Source: an uncultured Paracoccaceae bacterium (GTDB lineage Bacteria > Pseudomonadota > Alphaproteobacteria > Rhodobacterales > Rhodobacteraceae). From it: DNA of 64,000 nucleotides. Within the stretch, counting starts at the first letter, position 1. Each line of letters opens with the position of its first letter. Below the pieces are notes generated by a model. It made no database searches. It was not told where the DNA came from and saw nothing but the letters and a program-made list of their open reading frames with translations. The translations under genes and the position numbers were made by a program. Location: assembly GCA_947500775.1 (NCBI GenBank), contig CANMTD010000006.1:124001-188000 (forward strand), given 5' to 3'. Positions 45,773 through 54,572 of the stretch are shown piece after piece.

Positions 45773-45832
45773 GTGCGGCAAATCCGTGCCTTTGTCGGTT
45801 CAGCGTTTCAAACCGTCCATGAATATGTCTAG

Positions 45833-46111
45833 CAGGCGCTGCACGAAGAGGCGAAACACGATCCCAGAACCGGCCGGATCATGAACGCCGATTTCGCCGG
45901 TTACCACGTGCCGGTGAATGCCGATGTCTGCGGGCTTGAGGTCATCACGATCCACGAAGAAGACCCTTACGTGAACGCGCTTGGGATCAAGGGGGTGGGC
46001 GAAATCGGCGTGGTCGGCACGGTGGGGGCCATCGCCAACGCCGTCTGGCATGCAACAGGCACCCGCATTCGCCGCTTTCCCATACGGATCGAGGATCTGA
46101 TGGCGTCATAG
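45833..46111 (+). pseudogene. C-terminal remnant of a molybdenum hydroxylase large subunit
   Basis: About 92 residues open after an in-frame TAG, matching only the C-terminal end of PaoC/xanthine-dehydrogenase-type subunits: ALHEEAKHDPRTGRIMNADF, HVPVNADV, GIKGVGEIGVVGTVGAIANA (active-site Glu) and RFPIRIEDL. The other more than 600 residues are missing. On the opposite strand, 45832-45800 reads LLDIFMDGLKR then a stop, which resembles the tail of a TetR-family regulator. This hints that a deletion joined two broken genes here. Confidence 0.75.
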
Positions 46112-46142
46112 GGCGCGGCTGGCCCAGCCGGAAGCCGTGGGT

Positions 46143-47108
46143 TCACGCAATGCGCGGCATTTCGGCCTTTTCGGCGACCGCATTGCGTGCTGATGCCTTC
46201 TGTCTTGCCCTGCGGCCATAGTCGCGCGGCGTGCAGCCCATGACCCGCTTGAAGGCAGTGGTAAAGGCGCTTTCGGAATCATAGCCGATGGCGGGCGCGA
46301 TGACCGAAATCGGCTGGCCCGAATTTTCAAGCTGTTCGCCCGCCAGCAACATGCGCCAGCGGGTCAGATAATCCATCGCCGTTTCGCCAGCCGTTTCCCT
46401 GAACCTTTGTGCAAAAACCGACCGCGACATCCCGGCCTCGGTCGCAAGCTCCTGCAATGTCCAGCGCCGGGCCGGATCGGCGTGGATAGCGGAAATGGCG
46501 GCGCAAAGACGGCGGTCGGTCAGCGCCGCGAACCAGCCCACGTCGTGAACCCCTTCGGTCAGATGCAGGCGCAGGGCCTGTATCAGCATCATATGCGCCA
46601 GATGCTGGGCGATCAGCGCGCCACCGGGCTGCGCGTCGCGAAGCTCTTCGCGCATCCGGGCGACGCACCAGCGCAGGGCCGCCTGATCCGCCTTTTTGCG
46701 GATATGGACGATGGGCGGCATCATTTTCAAAAGCAGTCCGGCATGGTGCCCGGCAACCGTGAACCGGCTGCCCACAAGGAACAGATCGCCGCCGCCGTTC
46801 ACGGTGACCACGCCGCCGGGTTCGGCCGGGGGGAAAGCGGTTTTCGCGTCGGCGGGGTGCAGGCTCATGTCGCTGGTCAATCGAAAGGGGCGACCGCTTG
46901 GCAGCACAAAGCAATCTCCGGCCTCAAGCCATACAGGTTCGGCGATACCTTCGACCGCCAACCAGCATCCGCCCGCTTCGACCGCGTAGCATTTGATGAT
47001 GTCGTTACGAAGCTGGAAATGTAGCGACCAGTCGCCACCGGCGTCGAACCCGGACGAGACATAGCTGCGGGTTCTGAGCAGCGACAGAACCTCGGAAAGG
47101 GGATCCAT
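46143..47108 (-). CDS. AraC-family transcription regulator with cupin-like N-terminus
   Basis: 321 residues. The N-terminal half is a cupin-type sensory domain (AraC cupin_6 class: [16 protein letters not shown]-like, [17 protein letters not shown]). The C-terminal half has two HTH motifs ([20 protein letters not shown] and [20 protein letters not shown]) and the CTPRDYGRR end. It is divergent from the molybdenum hydroxylase genes with a 141-base gap, so it probably controls them. Regulators of this kind often respond to aldehydes or aromatic compounds. Confidence 0.9.
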   Translation of the reverse strand: MDPLSEVLSLLRTRSYVSSGFDAGGDWSLHFQLRNDIIKCYAVEAGGCWLAVEGIAEPVWLEAGDCFVLPSGRPFRLTSDMSLHPADAKTAFPPAEPGGVVTVNGGGDLFLVGSRFTVAGHHAGLLLKMMPPIVHIRKKADQAALRWCVARMREELRDAQPGGALIAQHLAHMMLIQALRLHLTEGVHDVGWFAALTDRRLCAAISAIHADPARRWTLQELATEAGMSRSVFAQRFRETAGETAMDYLTRWRMLLAGEQLENSGQPISVIAPAIGYDSESAFTTAFKRVMGCTPRDYGRRARQKASARNAVAEKAEMPRIA

Positions 47109-47249
47109 GGGGCACTTCCGGACGATTGCGAAGGTTTAATAGACGATAGCGCGTGGATCGTATGCCTACAAGCGCCTAATTTGAGGGAAACGAAGATCGG
47201 CCCAGCGGTTCTTCGCGGCAGTGAACACAATCAATCAGGAGGCCACGCC

Positions 47250-47702
47250 ATGACAACCTTCACGATAAACGGCCAACGTGTCGAGGTCGACCTTGCGCCC
47301 GACACCCCGCTTTTGTGGGTGATCCGCGATCATCTGGGGCTGACCGGCACCAAATTCGGCTGCGGCATCGCGCAATGCGGCGCCTGCACCGTTCATGTCG
47401 ATGGGGAGCCGGTCCGATCCTGCCAGACCTGGCTGGAGGATGTGGAGGGAACCAGCGTCACCACGATCGAGGGGCTATCCCCCGACGCGGCGCACCCGCT
47501 GCAACGTGCCTGGGTGGCCGAACAGGTGCCGCAATGCGGTTACTGCCAATCGGGGCAGATCATGCAGGCGGCGGCCCTGTTGTCCGCGACACCGGCCCCC
47601 ACCCGGGACGAAATCGTCGCGCATATGGACGGCAATATCTGCCGCTGCGGCACCTATCCAAAGATCATCCGCGCGATCGAACGCGCCACAAAGGAGGGCT
47701 GA
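47250..47702 (+). CDS. [2Fe-2S] subunit of a molybdenum hydroxylase (IorA-like)
   Basis: 150 residues from the ATG at 47250 (AGGAGG upstream). The plant-type ferredoxin cluster is in [20 protein letters not shown] and the second cluster in [10 protein letters not shown] and NICRCGTY. This is the one-piece small subunit of isoquinoline-1-oxidoreductase/aldehyde-dehydrogenase-type enzymes, which lack a separate FAD subunit. It is followed after 3 bases by the Mo subunit gene. Confidence 0.94.
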   Translation: MTTFTINGQRVEVDLAPDTPLLWVIRDHLGLTGTKFGCGIAQCGACTVHVDGEPVRSCQTWLEDVEGTSVTTIEGLSPDAAHPLQRAWVAEQVPQCGYCQSGQIMQAAALLSATPAPTRDEIVAHMDGNICRCGTYPKIIRAIERATKEG

Positions 47703-47705
47703 CCC

Positions 47706-49922
47706 ATGGGCCAGGTATTCAATGCTGCCAAACCGGCAATTTCCCGGCGCGGCTTTCTGATCACAACCGGCGCCGCCGGGCTGACCATCGCAATAGGCAC
47801 CCTGCCGCGCACAGCCTCGGGCGCGACCATCGCCAGCGATCTTGGGCAAGGGGTGCAACCCAATGTCTGGGTGACCATCGGCGCGGATGGCGCGGTCACG
47901 CTGGTATCGCCAAGCGCTGAAATGGGACAGGGCGTGCTGACCGCCAGCCCGCTTCTGATCGCCGAGGAAATGGACGCCGACTGGGGCCGGGTCCGCGTGG
48001 CGCAGGCGCCTGCCGATATGGCCTATGGCAATCCCGAATTCGGCGGCGTGCAACTGACGGGCGGCAGCGCGACCACCTCGGGCTATTATCCGCTGCTTCG
48101 CCTCGCCGGGGCGCAGGCAAGGCTGGCGCTGGTTGCCATGGCGGCGCAGATGCTGGGCGTTCCAGCGGCGGAACTGCGGACCGAACCGCATCGGGTGATC
48201 CACGAGGCGACCGGCCGGACCCTGGATTATGGCGAGATCGCCGGTGCCGGTGCCCCGCCCGACAACCTGCCCGAAGCAACCGAGGCCGACCTGAAACCCA
48301 CCAGCGCATTCCGCTATATCGGCAGTACCGCGATCCCGCGCATCGATGTGCCGGCAAAGGTCGATGGCAGCGCGGTCTACGGCATCGACGTCACGCTTCC
48401 CGATATGCTTTACGGCGCTGTCCTGCGCGCCCCGGTACAGGGGGAAAGCCCTGCAAGCGTTGATGATGCCGCCGCGCGCGCCGTTCCCGGCGTTCTGTCT
48501 GTCGTGACGCTTGACTACGGCGTGGGCATCATCGCCGAAAGCCATGACGCCGTGCGCCGCGCGAAAGAGCTGCTTTCCGTGACATGGACCGATACCGCGC
48601 GGGCGCGTGGCTATTCCAGCGACGCGATGCTGGACAGCTATCGGAACGTCGGGCGGGATCTCTACATCGCGGGCGGGGTGGATCGGGACGAAGGCGATGC
48701 GCCCGCCGCCATCGGCGGTGCGGCCCGGGTGATCACGGCGGATTACCTGAACGATCACGTTCATCACGCGACGATGGAGCCGATGACGGCCACGGCCCGA
48801 ATCTCAGGCGACCGCGCTGAAATCTGGGCGCCCACCCAGGCCCAATCGCTGACCACCTGGGTTGCCAGCGGCATCCTTGGGATCGACCCGGCCAATGTCA
48901 CCCTGACGACCACCCTGCTGGGCGGCGGTCTGGGGCGCAAGGCCGAAGGGGATTTCATCGCCGATGCCATCCTGCTGGCCCGCACGGTCGAAGGGCGCCC
49001 GGTCAAGGTGATCTGGAGCCGCGAGGACGATGTGCACCACGGCAAATACCGCCCGCTGGTCGCCCAGCATGTGCAGGTGGGGCTGGATGATGCGGGCGCG
49101 ATCACCGGCTGGCGCCACCGGCTGGTGGCGGATTCGATCTATGTGCGCTGGTATCCCGATGCGTTCACCGAATCCGGCGGGATGGACGACACCGTCTATG
49201 GCGGGATGGACAACAACTATGCGCTGGACGCGCACAGGACCGAATACCTGCGTCAGGACGGCGGGCTGGATGTCGGTTTCTGGCGCGCAACGGCAGAGGG
49301 CTATACCAAGTTCGGCGTCGAAAGCATGATCGACGAGCTGGCCCTGGCCGCCGGGCGTGATCCGCTGGAACTCCGCCTTGCCCTGCTGGACCACGATCCA
49401 CGGGCACAGGCGGTGTTGCAGGCCGTGGCCGACATGGCGGGCTGGGATCAGCCACGACCGAAGGGGCGCGCGCTTGGTCTTGCCTATTCTCTGGCATGGG
49501 GGGCGCATTGCGCGCAGGTGGCCGAAGTGTCGCTTGATCCGCAAAGCGGCGACATCACCGTGCATCAGGTCTGGTGCGTGGTCGATCCCGGAATCGCGAT
49601 CCAGCCCGTGAACATCGAGGCGCAGATGATAAGCGCGATCACCCAGGGCATCAGCGCGGCGCTGTACGAGCAGATCAACATCGCGGGCGGCGAGGTTCAG
49701 GAAAGCAATTTCGACAGCTACCGCGTGTTGCGCATGTCCGAAGCGCCCGAAATCCATGTTCGGGTCACGCCCACGGACAACCCGCCCGCAGGAATAGGCG
49801 AGGTCGGCCTGCCGCCGATCGCACCGGCCATCGCCAACGCGGTGGCGCGACTGACCGAAGGGGTACGGCTGCGGCATATGCCTTTCCTGCCGGAACGGGT
49901 TCTGGCGGCGCTGGCCGAATGA
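47706..49922 (+). CDS. Molybdopterin-binding subunit of a molybdenum hydroxylase (IorB-like)
   Basis: 738 residues. A twin-arginine signal (ISRRGFLITTGAAGLTIAIG) shows export to the periplasm. SPSAEMGQGVLTASPLLIAE is the IorB-type N-terminal Mo-binding region. A middle repeat with GLGRKAEGDFIADAI follows, and the active-site Glu lies in PAGIGEVGLPP near the C-terminus. Electrons probably go from the [2Fe-2S] subunit to a cytochrome or other acceptor that is not encoded here. Substrate unknown (aldehydes or N-heterocycles are usual). Confidence 0.93.
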   Translation: MGQVFNAAKPAISRRGFLITTGAAGLTIAIGTLPRTASGATIASDLGQGVQPNVWVTIGADGAVTLVSPSAEMGQGVLTASPLLIAEEMDADWGRVRVAQAPADMAYGNPEFGGVQLTGGSATTSGYYPLLRLAGAQARLALVAMAAQMLGVPAAELRTEPHRVIHEATGRTLDYGEIAGAGAPPDNLPEATEADLKPTSAFRYIGSTAIPRIDVPAKVDGSAVYGIDVTLPDMLYGAVLRAPVQGESPASVDDAAARAVPGVLSVVTLDYGVGIIAESHDAVRRAKELLSVTWTDTARARGYSSDAMLDSYRNVGRDLYIAGGVDRDEGDAPAAIGGAARVITADYLNDHVHHATMEPMTATARISGDRAEIWAPTQAQSLTTWVASGILGIDPANVTLTTTLLGGGLGRKAEGDFIADAILLARTVEGRPVKVIWSREDDVHHGKYRPLVAQHVQVGLDDAGAITGWRHRLVADSIYVRWYPDAFTESGGMDDTVYGGMDNNYALDAHRTEYLRQDGGLDVGFWRATAEGYTKFGVESMIDELALAAGRDPLELRLALLDHDPRAQAVLQAVADMAGWDQPRPKGRALGLAYSLAWGAHCAQVAEVSLDPQSGDITVHQVWCVVDPGIAIQPVNIEAQMISAITQGISAALYEQINIAGGEVQESNFDSYRVLRMSEAPEIHVRVTPTDNPPAGIGEVGLPPIAPAIANAVARLTEGVRLRHMPFLPERVLAALAE

Positions 49923-49996
49923 GAAAACGCAATGGGATGCGGTGGCTGATCCGCAATCCCGCAATGATACGATCGGGTCGAAAAGGAGAGATCAGG

Positions 49997-50899
49997 ATGC
50001 GGATATTTGTAACCGGAGCAACGGGCTTTGTCGGCGGGGCCTTGGTGCAGGATTTGATCGCGGCAGGGCATCAGGTGATCGGCCTTGTCCGCTCAGCCGG
50101 GGCCGCCGCCACGCTGACCGCCTTGGGGGCCGAGCCGCATATGGGCGACCTGCGGGACCATGAAAGCCTGCGCACCGGGATCGTCTGGGCCGACAGCGTG
50201 GTGCACACGGCATTCAATCACGATTTTTCGCAGTTTCCTGCAAACTGCGAAGCCGATAGCCAGACCATCGAATTTCTTGGCAGCACGCTGGCCGGTTCGG
50301 GGCGGCCGCTGGTCGTCACATCGGCCATCGGCGTCCTGCCCAAGGGCGGTCTTGTGACCGAGGCCTCCGATCCCATCCCCGCCGCAAGCCCCGGCAGAAA
50401 CCCCCGCGCGGCCTCTGAAGATGCGGCGGCGCGGGCCGCCGATCTGGACGTGTCGGTGTCTGTCGTCAGGCTGCCGCTCAGCGTGCATGGCACCGGCGAC
50501 CACGCCTTTGTCCCGACGCTGATCGGCATCGCACGCGAAAAGGGCGTGTCGGCCTATATCGGTGACGGCGAAAACCTGTGGCCCGCCGTTCATCGCCGTG
50601 ACGCGGCGCGGGTGTTCCGGCTGGCGATCGAAAAGGGCGCGGCGCACGGCCGGTATCACGCCGTGGCCGAGGAAGGCGTGCCTTTCCGCGAAATTGCGGC
50701 GGCCATCGGCGCGGGTCTTGGCGTGCCGGTCACATCGGTCACCCCCGAAGCCGCGCCCGCGCACTTCGGCTGGTTCCACGATTTCGCGCGCATAAACATC
50801 CGCGCCTCAAGTGAGGTGACGCAGCGCACGCTGGGCTGGCACCCCAGCGGCCCGACGCTGTTGGAGGATCTTGCCGGAACGCTGTATTTCGATGCGTGA
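49997..50899 (+). CDS. NAD-dependent epimerase/dehydratase-like SDR protein
   Basis: 300 residues from the ATG at 49997 (AGGAGAG upstream). Rossmann motif VTGATGFVGGALVQDL at the N-terminus. The usual YxxxK catalytic pair is not seen where expected (RNPRAASEDAAARA), so it belongs to the atypical extended SDRs. A C-terminal substrate-binding region follows (GENLWPAVHRRDAARVFRLA). It follows the Mo hydroxylase by 74 bases on the same strand and may share its promoter. Confidence 0.88.
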   Translation: MRIFVTGATGFVGGALVQDLIAAGHQVIGLVRSAGAAATLTALGAEPHMGDLRDHESLRTGIVWADSVVHTAFNHDFSQFPANCEADSQTIEFLGSTLAGSGRPLVVTSAIGVLPKGGLVTEASDPIPAASPGRNPRAASEDAAARAADLDVSVSVVRLPLSVHGTGDHAFVPTLIGIAREKGVSAYIGDGENLWPAVHRRDAARVFRLAIEKGAAHGRYHAVAEEGVPFREIAAAIGAGLGVPVTSVTPEAAPAHFGWFHDFARINIRASSEVTQRTLGWHPSGPTLLEDLAGTLYFDA

Positions 50900-51019
50900 T
50901 GCCGCCCGTCAAAGCTGATCAGCTTTGATAGGGCTCGTCGCAGGCCATTACGCGAAAACCGTTCTGGGGGTCGCTTACGACTGGGGGCGAAATAGTACGC
51001 TAAGGCAGGTGTCGCCCTG

Positions 51020-51268
51020 TTAGTGCCCCTCAATCCATGCTTCAGCACAACCAAATCGACCTTTTCGTAAGCCGCTCTCTGTGATCGTGACGTAGAGAGC
51101 GCCGACATCGCCCCACATCCATCCCATTGCCCCATCGCTAACAATCTGAAACAAAAGCTGATCGTCCTGACCAAGCGTACTATCTTGAACGGGATCAGGC
51201 AGCCCCCCCAAACGATGCGGCAGCCCTGATTCAATGTATCTTGCGCATTCGTCTACGGCTTGCAACAC
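51020..51268 (-). pseudogene. C-terminal fragment of a DUF1963 (YwqG-like) protein
   Basis: About 82 residues. HRLGGLPDPVQ, LLFQIVSDGAMGWMWGDVGA and LYVTITESGLRKGRF match the C-terminal half of DUF1963 proteins, which normally run to about 230-260 residues. The frame upstream meets a stop near 51317 and passes into a different gene fragment. I read it as a truncated, probably dead gene. Confidence 0.6.
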
Positions 51269-51339
51269 ATCCGGCGGAAGTGTGGCTGGGGCTTTATTGC
51301 CGCAAACTGGGTGATTTCCGCATCAAAGTACTTGTAGGC

Positions 51340-51441
51340 CCTTTTGACCCATCCGGTGCGGCGTTCGGCGCGCAGATTGCCCTTGGCGCGCGCGATGGCC
51401 ATACCTTCACGAGTCCGCATGCGGATCAGGATCGATTCTGG
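51340..51441 (-). pseudogene. Serine recombinase (resolvase/invertase) fragment
   Basis: ESILIRMRTREGMAIARAKG is the strongly conserved end of the catalytic domain plus E-helix of Tn3-type resolvases. Only about 30 residues are recognisable; the sequence then turns unrelated (RTGWVKRAYKYFD). Next to it, 51467-51450 on the minus strand reads GGGACTGTTGCATT, which matches 11 of 14 bases of the IS6-family terminal repeat (from memory). A relic of a mobile element. Confidence 0.55.
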
Positions 51442-51499
51442 ACTAGAAACCTAATGCAACAGTCCCCGTGACACCCCGGCACTGCACTCCGGCAAGGAT

Positions 51500-52801
51500 T
51501 CAATCCTCCCGGAAGGCCTGCATCAACTGTTCCTGAAATGGTTTGATAAGATAGCTCAGCACCGTGCGCTCGCCGGTCTGGACGTAGGCTTCGACCGGCA
51601 TGCCCGGAACCAGTTCCCGGTCGCCCAGCCGGGCCAGTTCCGTGGCCGGGGCCGTGACCTTGACGCGAAAGAAATGCATCCCCGTGACCTCGTCCATCAC
51701 CGAGCTGGGCGAGATATCGGCGACCTCTCCGTTCAACTCGGGCGTGGTGCGGGCGTTGAAGGCCGGGAACCGCAGCTTGGCGGGCTGGCCGATGAAAACC
51801 TTGTCGATTGCGGCCGGGTCGATGCGCATCTGGAAAGCCACGCCTTCGTCGGAGGGGATGATCTGCAGGATCGTGGCGCCCGGAGCCACGACACCGCCCA
51901 ATGTTGTGACCTGCATCTCGTGCACACGTCCGGCCGCGGGCGAACGGATGGTGATACGTTCAAGCTGTTTTTCGGTCGATTGGATCTGCTGGCGCAATTC
52001 GTGGATCGAGGTGGTCACCTCGCGCAGTTCGGTCACCACCTCCTCTTTCGTCTGTCGCTGCCCCTGAAGAACCTCCAGTTCGGTATCCCGGATCGAGTTT
52101 CGGATACGCGCCAGTTCCGAGCGGTGTTCGGCGATCTGGCCCAGAAGGTCGGCCTGATCGCGTTGCAGGTTCGACAGTTGCGTGGCGCGTGCCAGACCCT
52201 TTTCGGTCAGCGACTGCATCATGGCAATCTCGGGCTTCAGCAGGGCCAACTGTTGTTCCTTGGCCGTAATCAGCGCATCGACCCCGGTGATCTGATTGCC
52301 GAATTGACGGGTCTTTTCGGCAAGCTGTTCCCGGCGGCCCAATTCAAGCTCGCGCCGCGCGTGAAAAATCTCGGCCTGACCGCTGCGGTGCAGCGCATGG
52401 TCGATCGTGGCAACCATCGGGTCAAGCGGAGCAAACGAGACATCATCCCCGCTGCGTTGTTCGGCGATAAGGCGGTCGCGCAGGGCAAGCGCTTCGGACA
52501 ATCGGGTGCGATAAATGAACAGGTTCGCGACCAGAACGGTGTCGTCCAGCCGTATCAGAACATCGCCGCGTTCCACCGATTTCCCGTCCGTGACCAGAAT
52601 TTCCTCGGCCACGCCCCCGTCCAGATGCTGCACCGATTTCGGGTGGCCCGCGACCTCGACCGCGCCTTGGGCGATCACGGCACCGGCAATTTCGGTCAGG
52701 ATCGCCCAGGCCAGAAACCCGCCGAACAGGACAGCCAACCCGGTGATCCCCATGATCGCGGGCAGGCGAAAGCCGGTTTTTACGCTGGGGTCCGCTTGCA
52801 T
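51500..52801 (-). CDS. Type I secretion membrane-fusion protein (HlyD/PrtE family)
   Basis: 433 residues. One N-terminal membrane helix (LPAIMGITGLAVLFGGFLAW), a lipoyl half (VEVAGHPKSVQHLDGGVAEE), a long coiled coil (about residues 110-290) and a C-terminal lipoyl/beta-barrel part (IRSPAAGRVHEMQVTTLGG; GMPVEAYVQTGERTVLSYL). It bridges the inner-membrane ABC exporter and a TolC-type channel, which is not encoded here. It starts 3 bases after the ABC gene stop. Confidence 0.94.
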   Translation of the reverse strand: MQADPSVKTGFRLPAIMGITGLAVLFGGFLAWAILTEIAGAVIAQGAVEVAGHPKSVQHLDGGVAEEILVTDGKSVERGDVLIRLDDTVLVANLFIYRTRLSEALALRDRLIAEQRSGDDVSFAPLDPMVATIDHALHRSGQAEIFHARRELELGRREQLAEKTRQFGNQITGVDALITAKEQQLALLKPEIAMMQSLTEKGLARATQLSNLQRDQADLLGQIAEHRSELARIRNSIRDTELEVLQGQRQTKEEVVTELREVTTSIHELRQQIQSTEKQLERITIRSPAAGRVHEMQVTTLGGVVAPGATILQIIPSDEGVAFQMRIDPAAIDKVFIGQPAKLRFPAFNARTTPELNGEVADISPSSVMDEVTGMHFFRVKVTAPATELARLGDRELVPGMPVEAYVQTGERTVLSYLIKPFQEQLMQAFRED

Positions 52802-52804
52802 CCC

Positions 52805-54541
52805 CTATCCCTTTCCCTCGGTATCGGCCAAAGCGCGTTTGCGCGACACTGCCGGGCGGACGGCCTGTTGCAAGACCTCTTCCTTGTCGCCGAATTCACC
52901 GACCCGGCCGGAATGCAGGACCAGCACCTTGTTCACCGCAGCGATCGCACTGGGGCGGTGGGCCATGACCACGACGGTCGTCCCCTGTTCGCGCAGATGC
53001 AGGATGGCGCGGCCCAGGGCTTCGTCCCCGCTGGAATCAAGGTTTGAATTTGGCTCGTCCAACACCACGTATCGCGGCCTGCCATACAGCGCACGCGCAA
53101 GGCCCAGCCGTTGCATCTGACCGCCTGACAGCGGTTGCAGACCATACCCCAGTTCGGTCATGTACCCCTGCGGCAATTGCAGGATCATTTCGTGCACGCC
53201 CGCGATCCGGGCCGCTTCGATGACATCCGCGTCATCCGCATCGGGATCGAAACGGGCGATGTTGTCCCGGATCGTACCCGCCAGCAGTTCAAGATGCTGC
53301 GGCAGGTAGCCGATATGCTGACCAAGCGCCGTTTCGGGCCATTGCTCCAAAGTGGCGCCATCCAGACGCACCTCACCCGCATCGGGCGCCCAGGCCCCGA
53401 CCAGCAGGCGGGCAAGCGTGGATTTGCCCGATGCGCTGGGGCCGATCACACCCACGGCATCGCCCGGTTCCAGCTGGAACGACACCTGATCCAGGATCGG
53501 AGGACGTTCCCCGCCCGCTCCGGTGCCCGGCGCGAATTTGGTCAGGCCGCGTACCGCCAGATGCCCCTCGGGGGCGGGCAGTTCGGCCTTGAGCGCACTG
53601 GCGCGTTCCTCAGCGGCAAAGGTGGCGTGCAGGCGGCGGTTCGCCTCACGCGCGCGCAGGATCGCACGCCACTGGCCGATCACCTGGTCCACCGGCGCCA
53701 ACGCGCGACCCGCGATGATCGAGGTGGCGACAATCATCCCGGCCGAAATCTCCTGTTGCAGTGCAAGATATCCGCCCAACCCCAGAAGGGCGCTTTGCAG
53801 CAGCATACGAAAGGCTTTGGCCCCCGCAGTAAACCCCTCGGCCCGGTCACCGCCCTGCTGACCCGTGGCCAGACCGCGACGATGGGTTTCCGACCAGCGC
53901 GATTGCAAACGCCCGGCCATGCCCTGCGGCACGATGCTTTCGGCGTTTCGCCGGGTCTGTTCGACAAAAAAGCTTTCTGCCCCATCCATCGCCATGGCCC
54001 GTTCATAGGGTTTATGCGTGGTCAACTGGTTCAAAAGCGCGACCGCCACCACGACCCCCAGACCGCCCAGCGTCAGAAACCCCAGCCAGGGGTGCACAAG
54101 GAATACGATGAACAGGTAAAAGGGTATCCACGGCGTATCGAAAAAACCCAGCATCGCCGGGCTGGGCAGGAACCCCCGCACCACCGACAGATCGTTCAGC
54201 GGGCGCGACGGCAGCCCGCCGGACCGAAGCCCCGACCGCATCCAGATATCATAGGCCTTGGCGCCCACGTCCTGATCCAGCCGGTAAGCCGCGCGCGACA
54301 AAAGCCGCGTGCGCAGGAAATCATACAGCCCGAGAAAGGCAAACAGCACCACGACAATCACGAACAGCCCCTGAAGCGTGGGAACCGAACCGCTGGACAG
54401 CACCCGGTCGTACACCTGCAGCATGAACATCGGCCCGGTCAGCATCAGGATGTTGACCAGCGCGCTGAACAGACCCACCAGCCAGAACGACCGCTTAAGC
54501 CGCCTCAGCGCAATGTCATAGCTGTTTTCAGCCTCGACCAT
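52805..54541 (-). CDS. Type I secretion ABC transporter (PrtD family)
   Basis: About 578 residues from ATG 54541; an upstream extension to 54874 overlaps the adhesin frame and is not homologous. The N-terminal transmembrane domain (SALVNILMLTGPMFMLQVYD; LFVIVVVLFAFLGLYDFL) is followed by an ATPase domain with Walker A GPSASGKST, signature LSGGQMQRLGLA and Walker B VVLDEPNSNLD. No N-terminal C39 peptidase domain. It exports proteins with an uncleaved C-terminal signal, almost certainly the adjacent giant adhesin. Confidence 0.95.
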   Translation of the reverse strand: MVEAENSYDIALRRLKRSFWLVGLFSALVNILMLTGPMFMLQVYDRVLSSGSVPTLQGLFVIVVVLFAFLGLYDFLRTRLLSRAAYRLDQDVGAKAYDIWMRSGLRSGGLPSRPLNDLSVVRGFLPSPAMLGFFDTPWIPFYLFIVFLVHPWLGFLTLGGLGVVVAVALLNQLTTHKPYERAMAMDGAESFFVEQTRRNAESIVPQGMAGRLQSRWSETHRRGLATGQQGGDRAEGFTAGAKAFRMLLQSALLGLGGYLALQQEISAGMIVATSIIAGRALAPVDQVIGQWRAILRAREANRRLHATFAAEERASALKAELPAPEGHLAVRGLTKFAPGTGAGGERPPILDQVSFQLEPGDAVGVIGPSASGKSTLARLLVGAWAPDAGEVRLDGATLEQWPETALGQHIGYLPQHLELLAGTIRDNIARFDPDADDADVIEAARIAGVHEMILQLPQGYMTELGYGLQPLSGGQMQRLGLARALYGRPRYVVLDEPNSNLDSSGDEALGRAILHLREQGTTVVVMAHRPSAIAAVNKVLVLHSGRVGEFGDKEEVLQQAVRPAVSRKRALADTEGKG

Positions 54542-54572
54542 GCGGCCCTGTCCCTTCTGCCTGCCCGGCGCG

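Larger units (their letters stand above)
50900..51499. other. Gene-poor scar region with fragments only
   Basis: About 600 bases between the SDR gene and the secretion genes. Apart from the two fragments listed separately, I see no intact gene, terminator or promoter that I can support. It probably marks the edge of the mobile or horizontally gained secretion/adhesin block. Confidence 0.5.
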
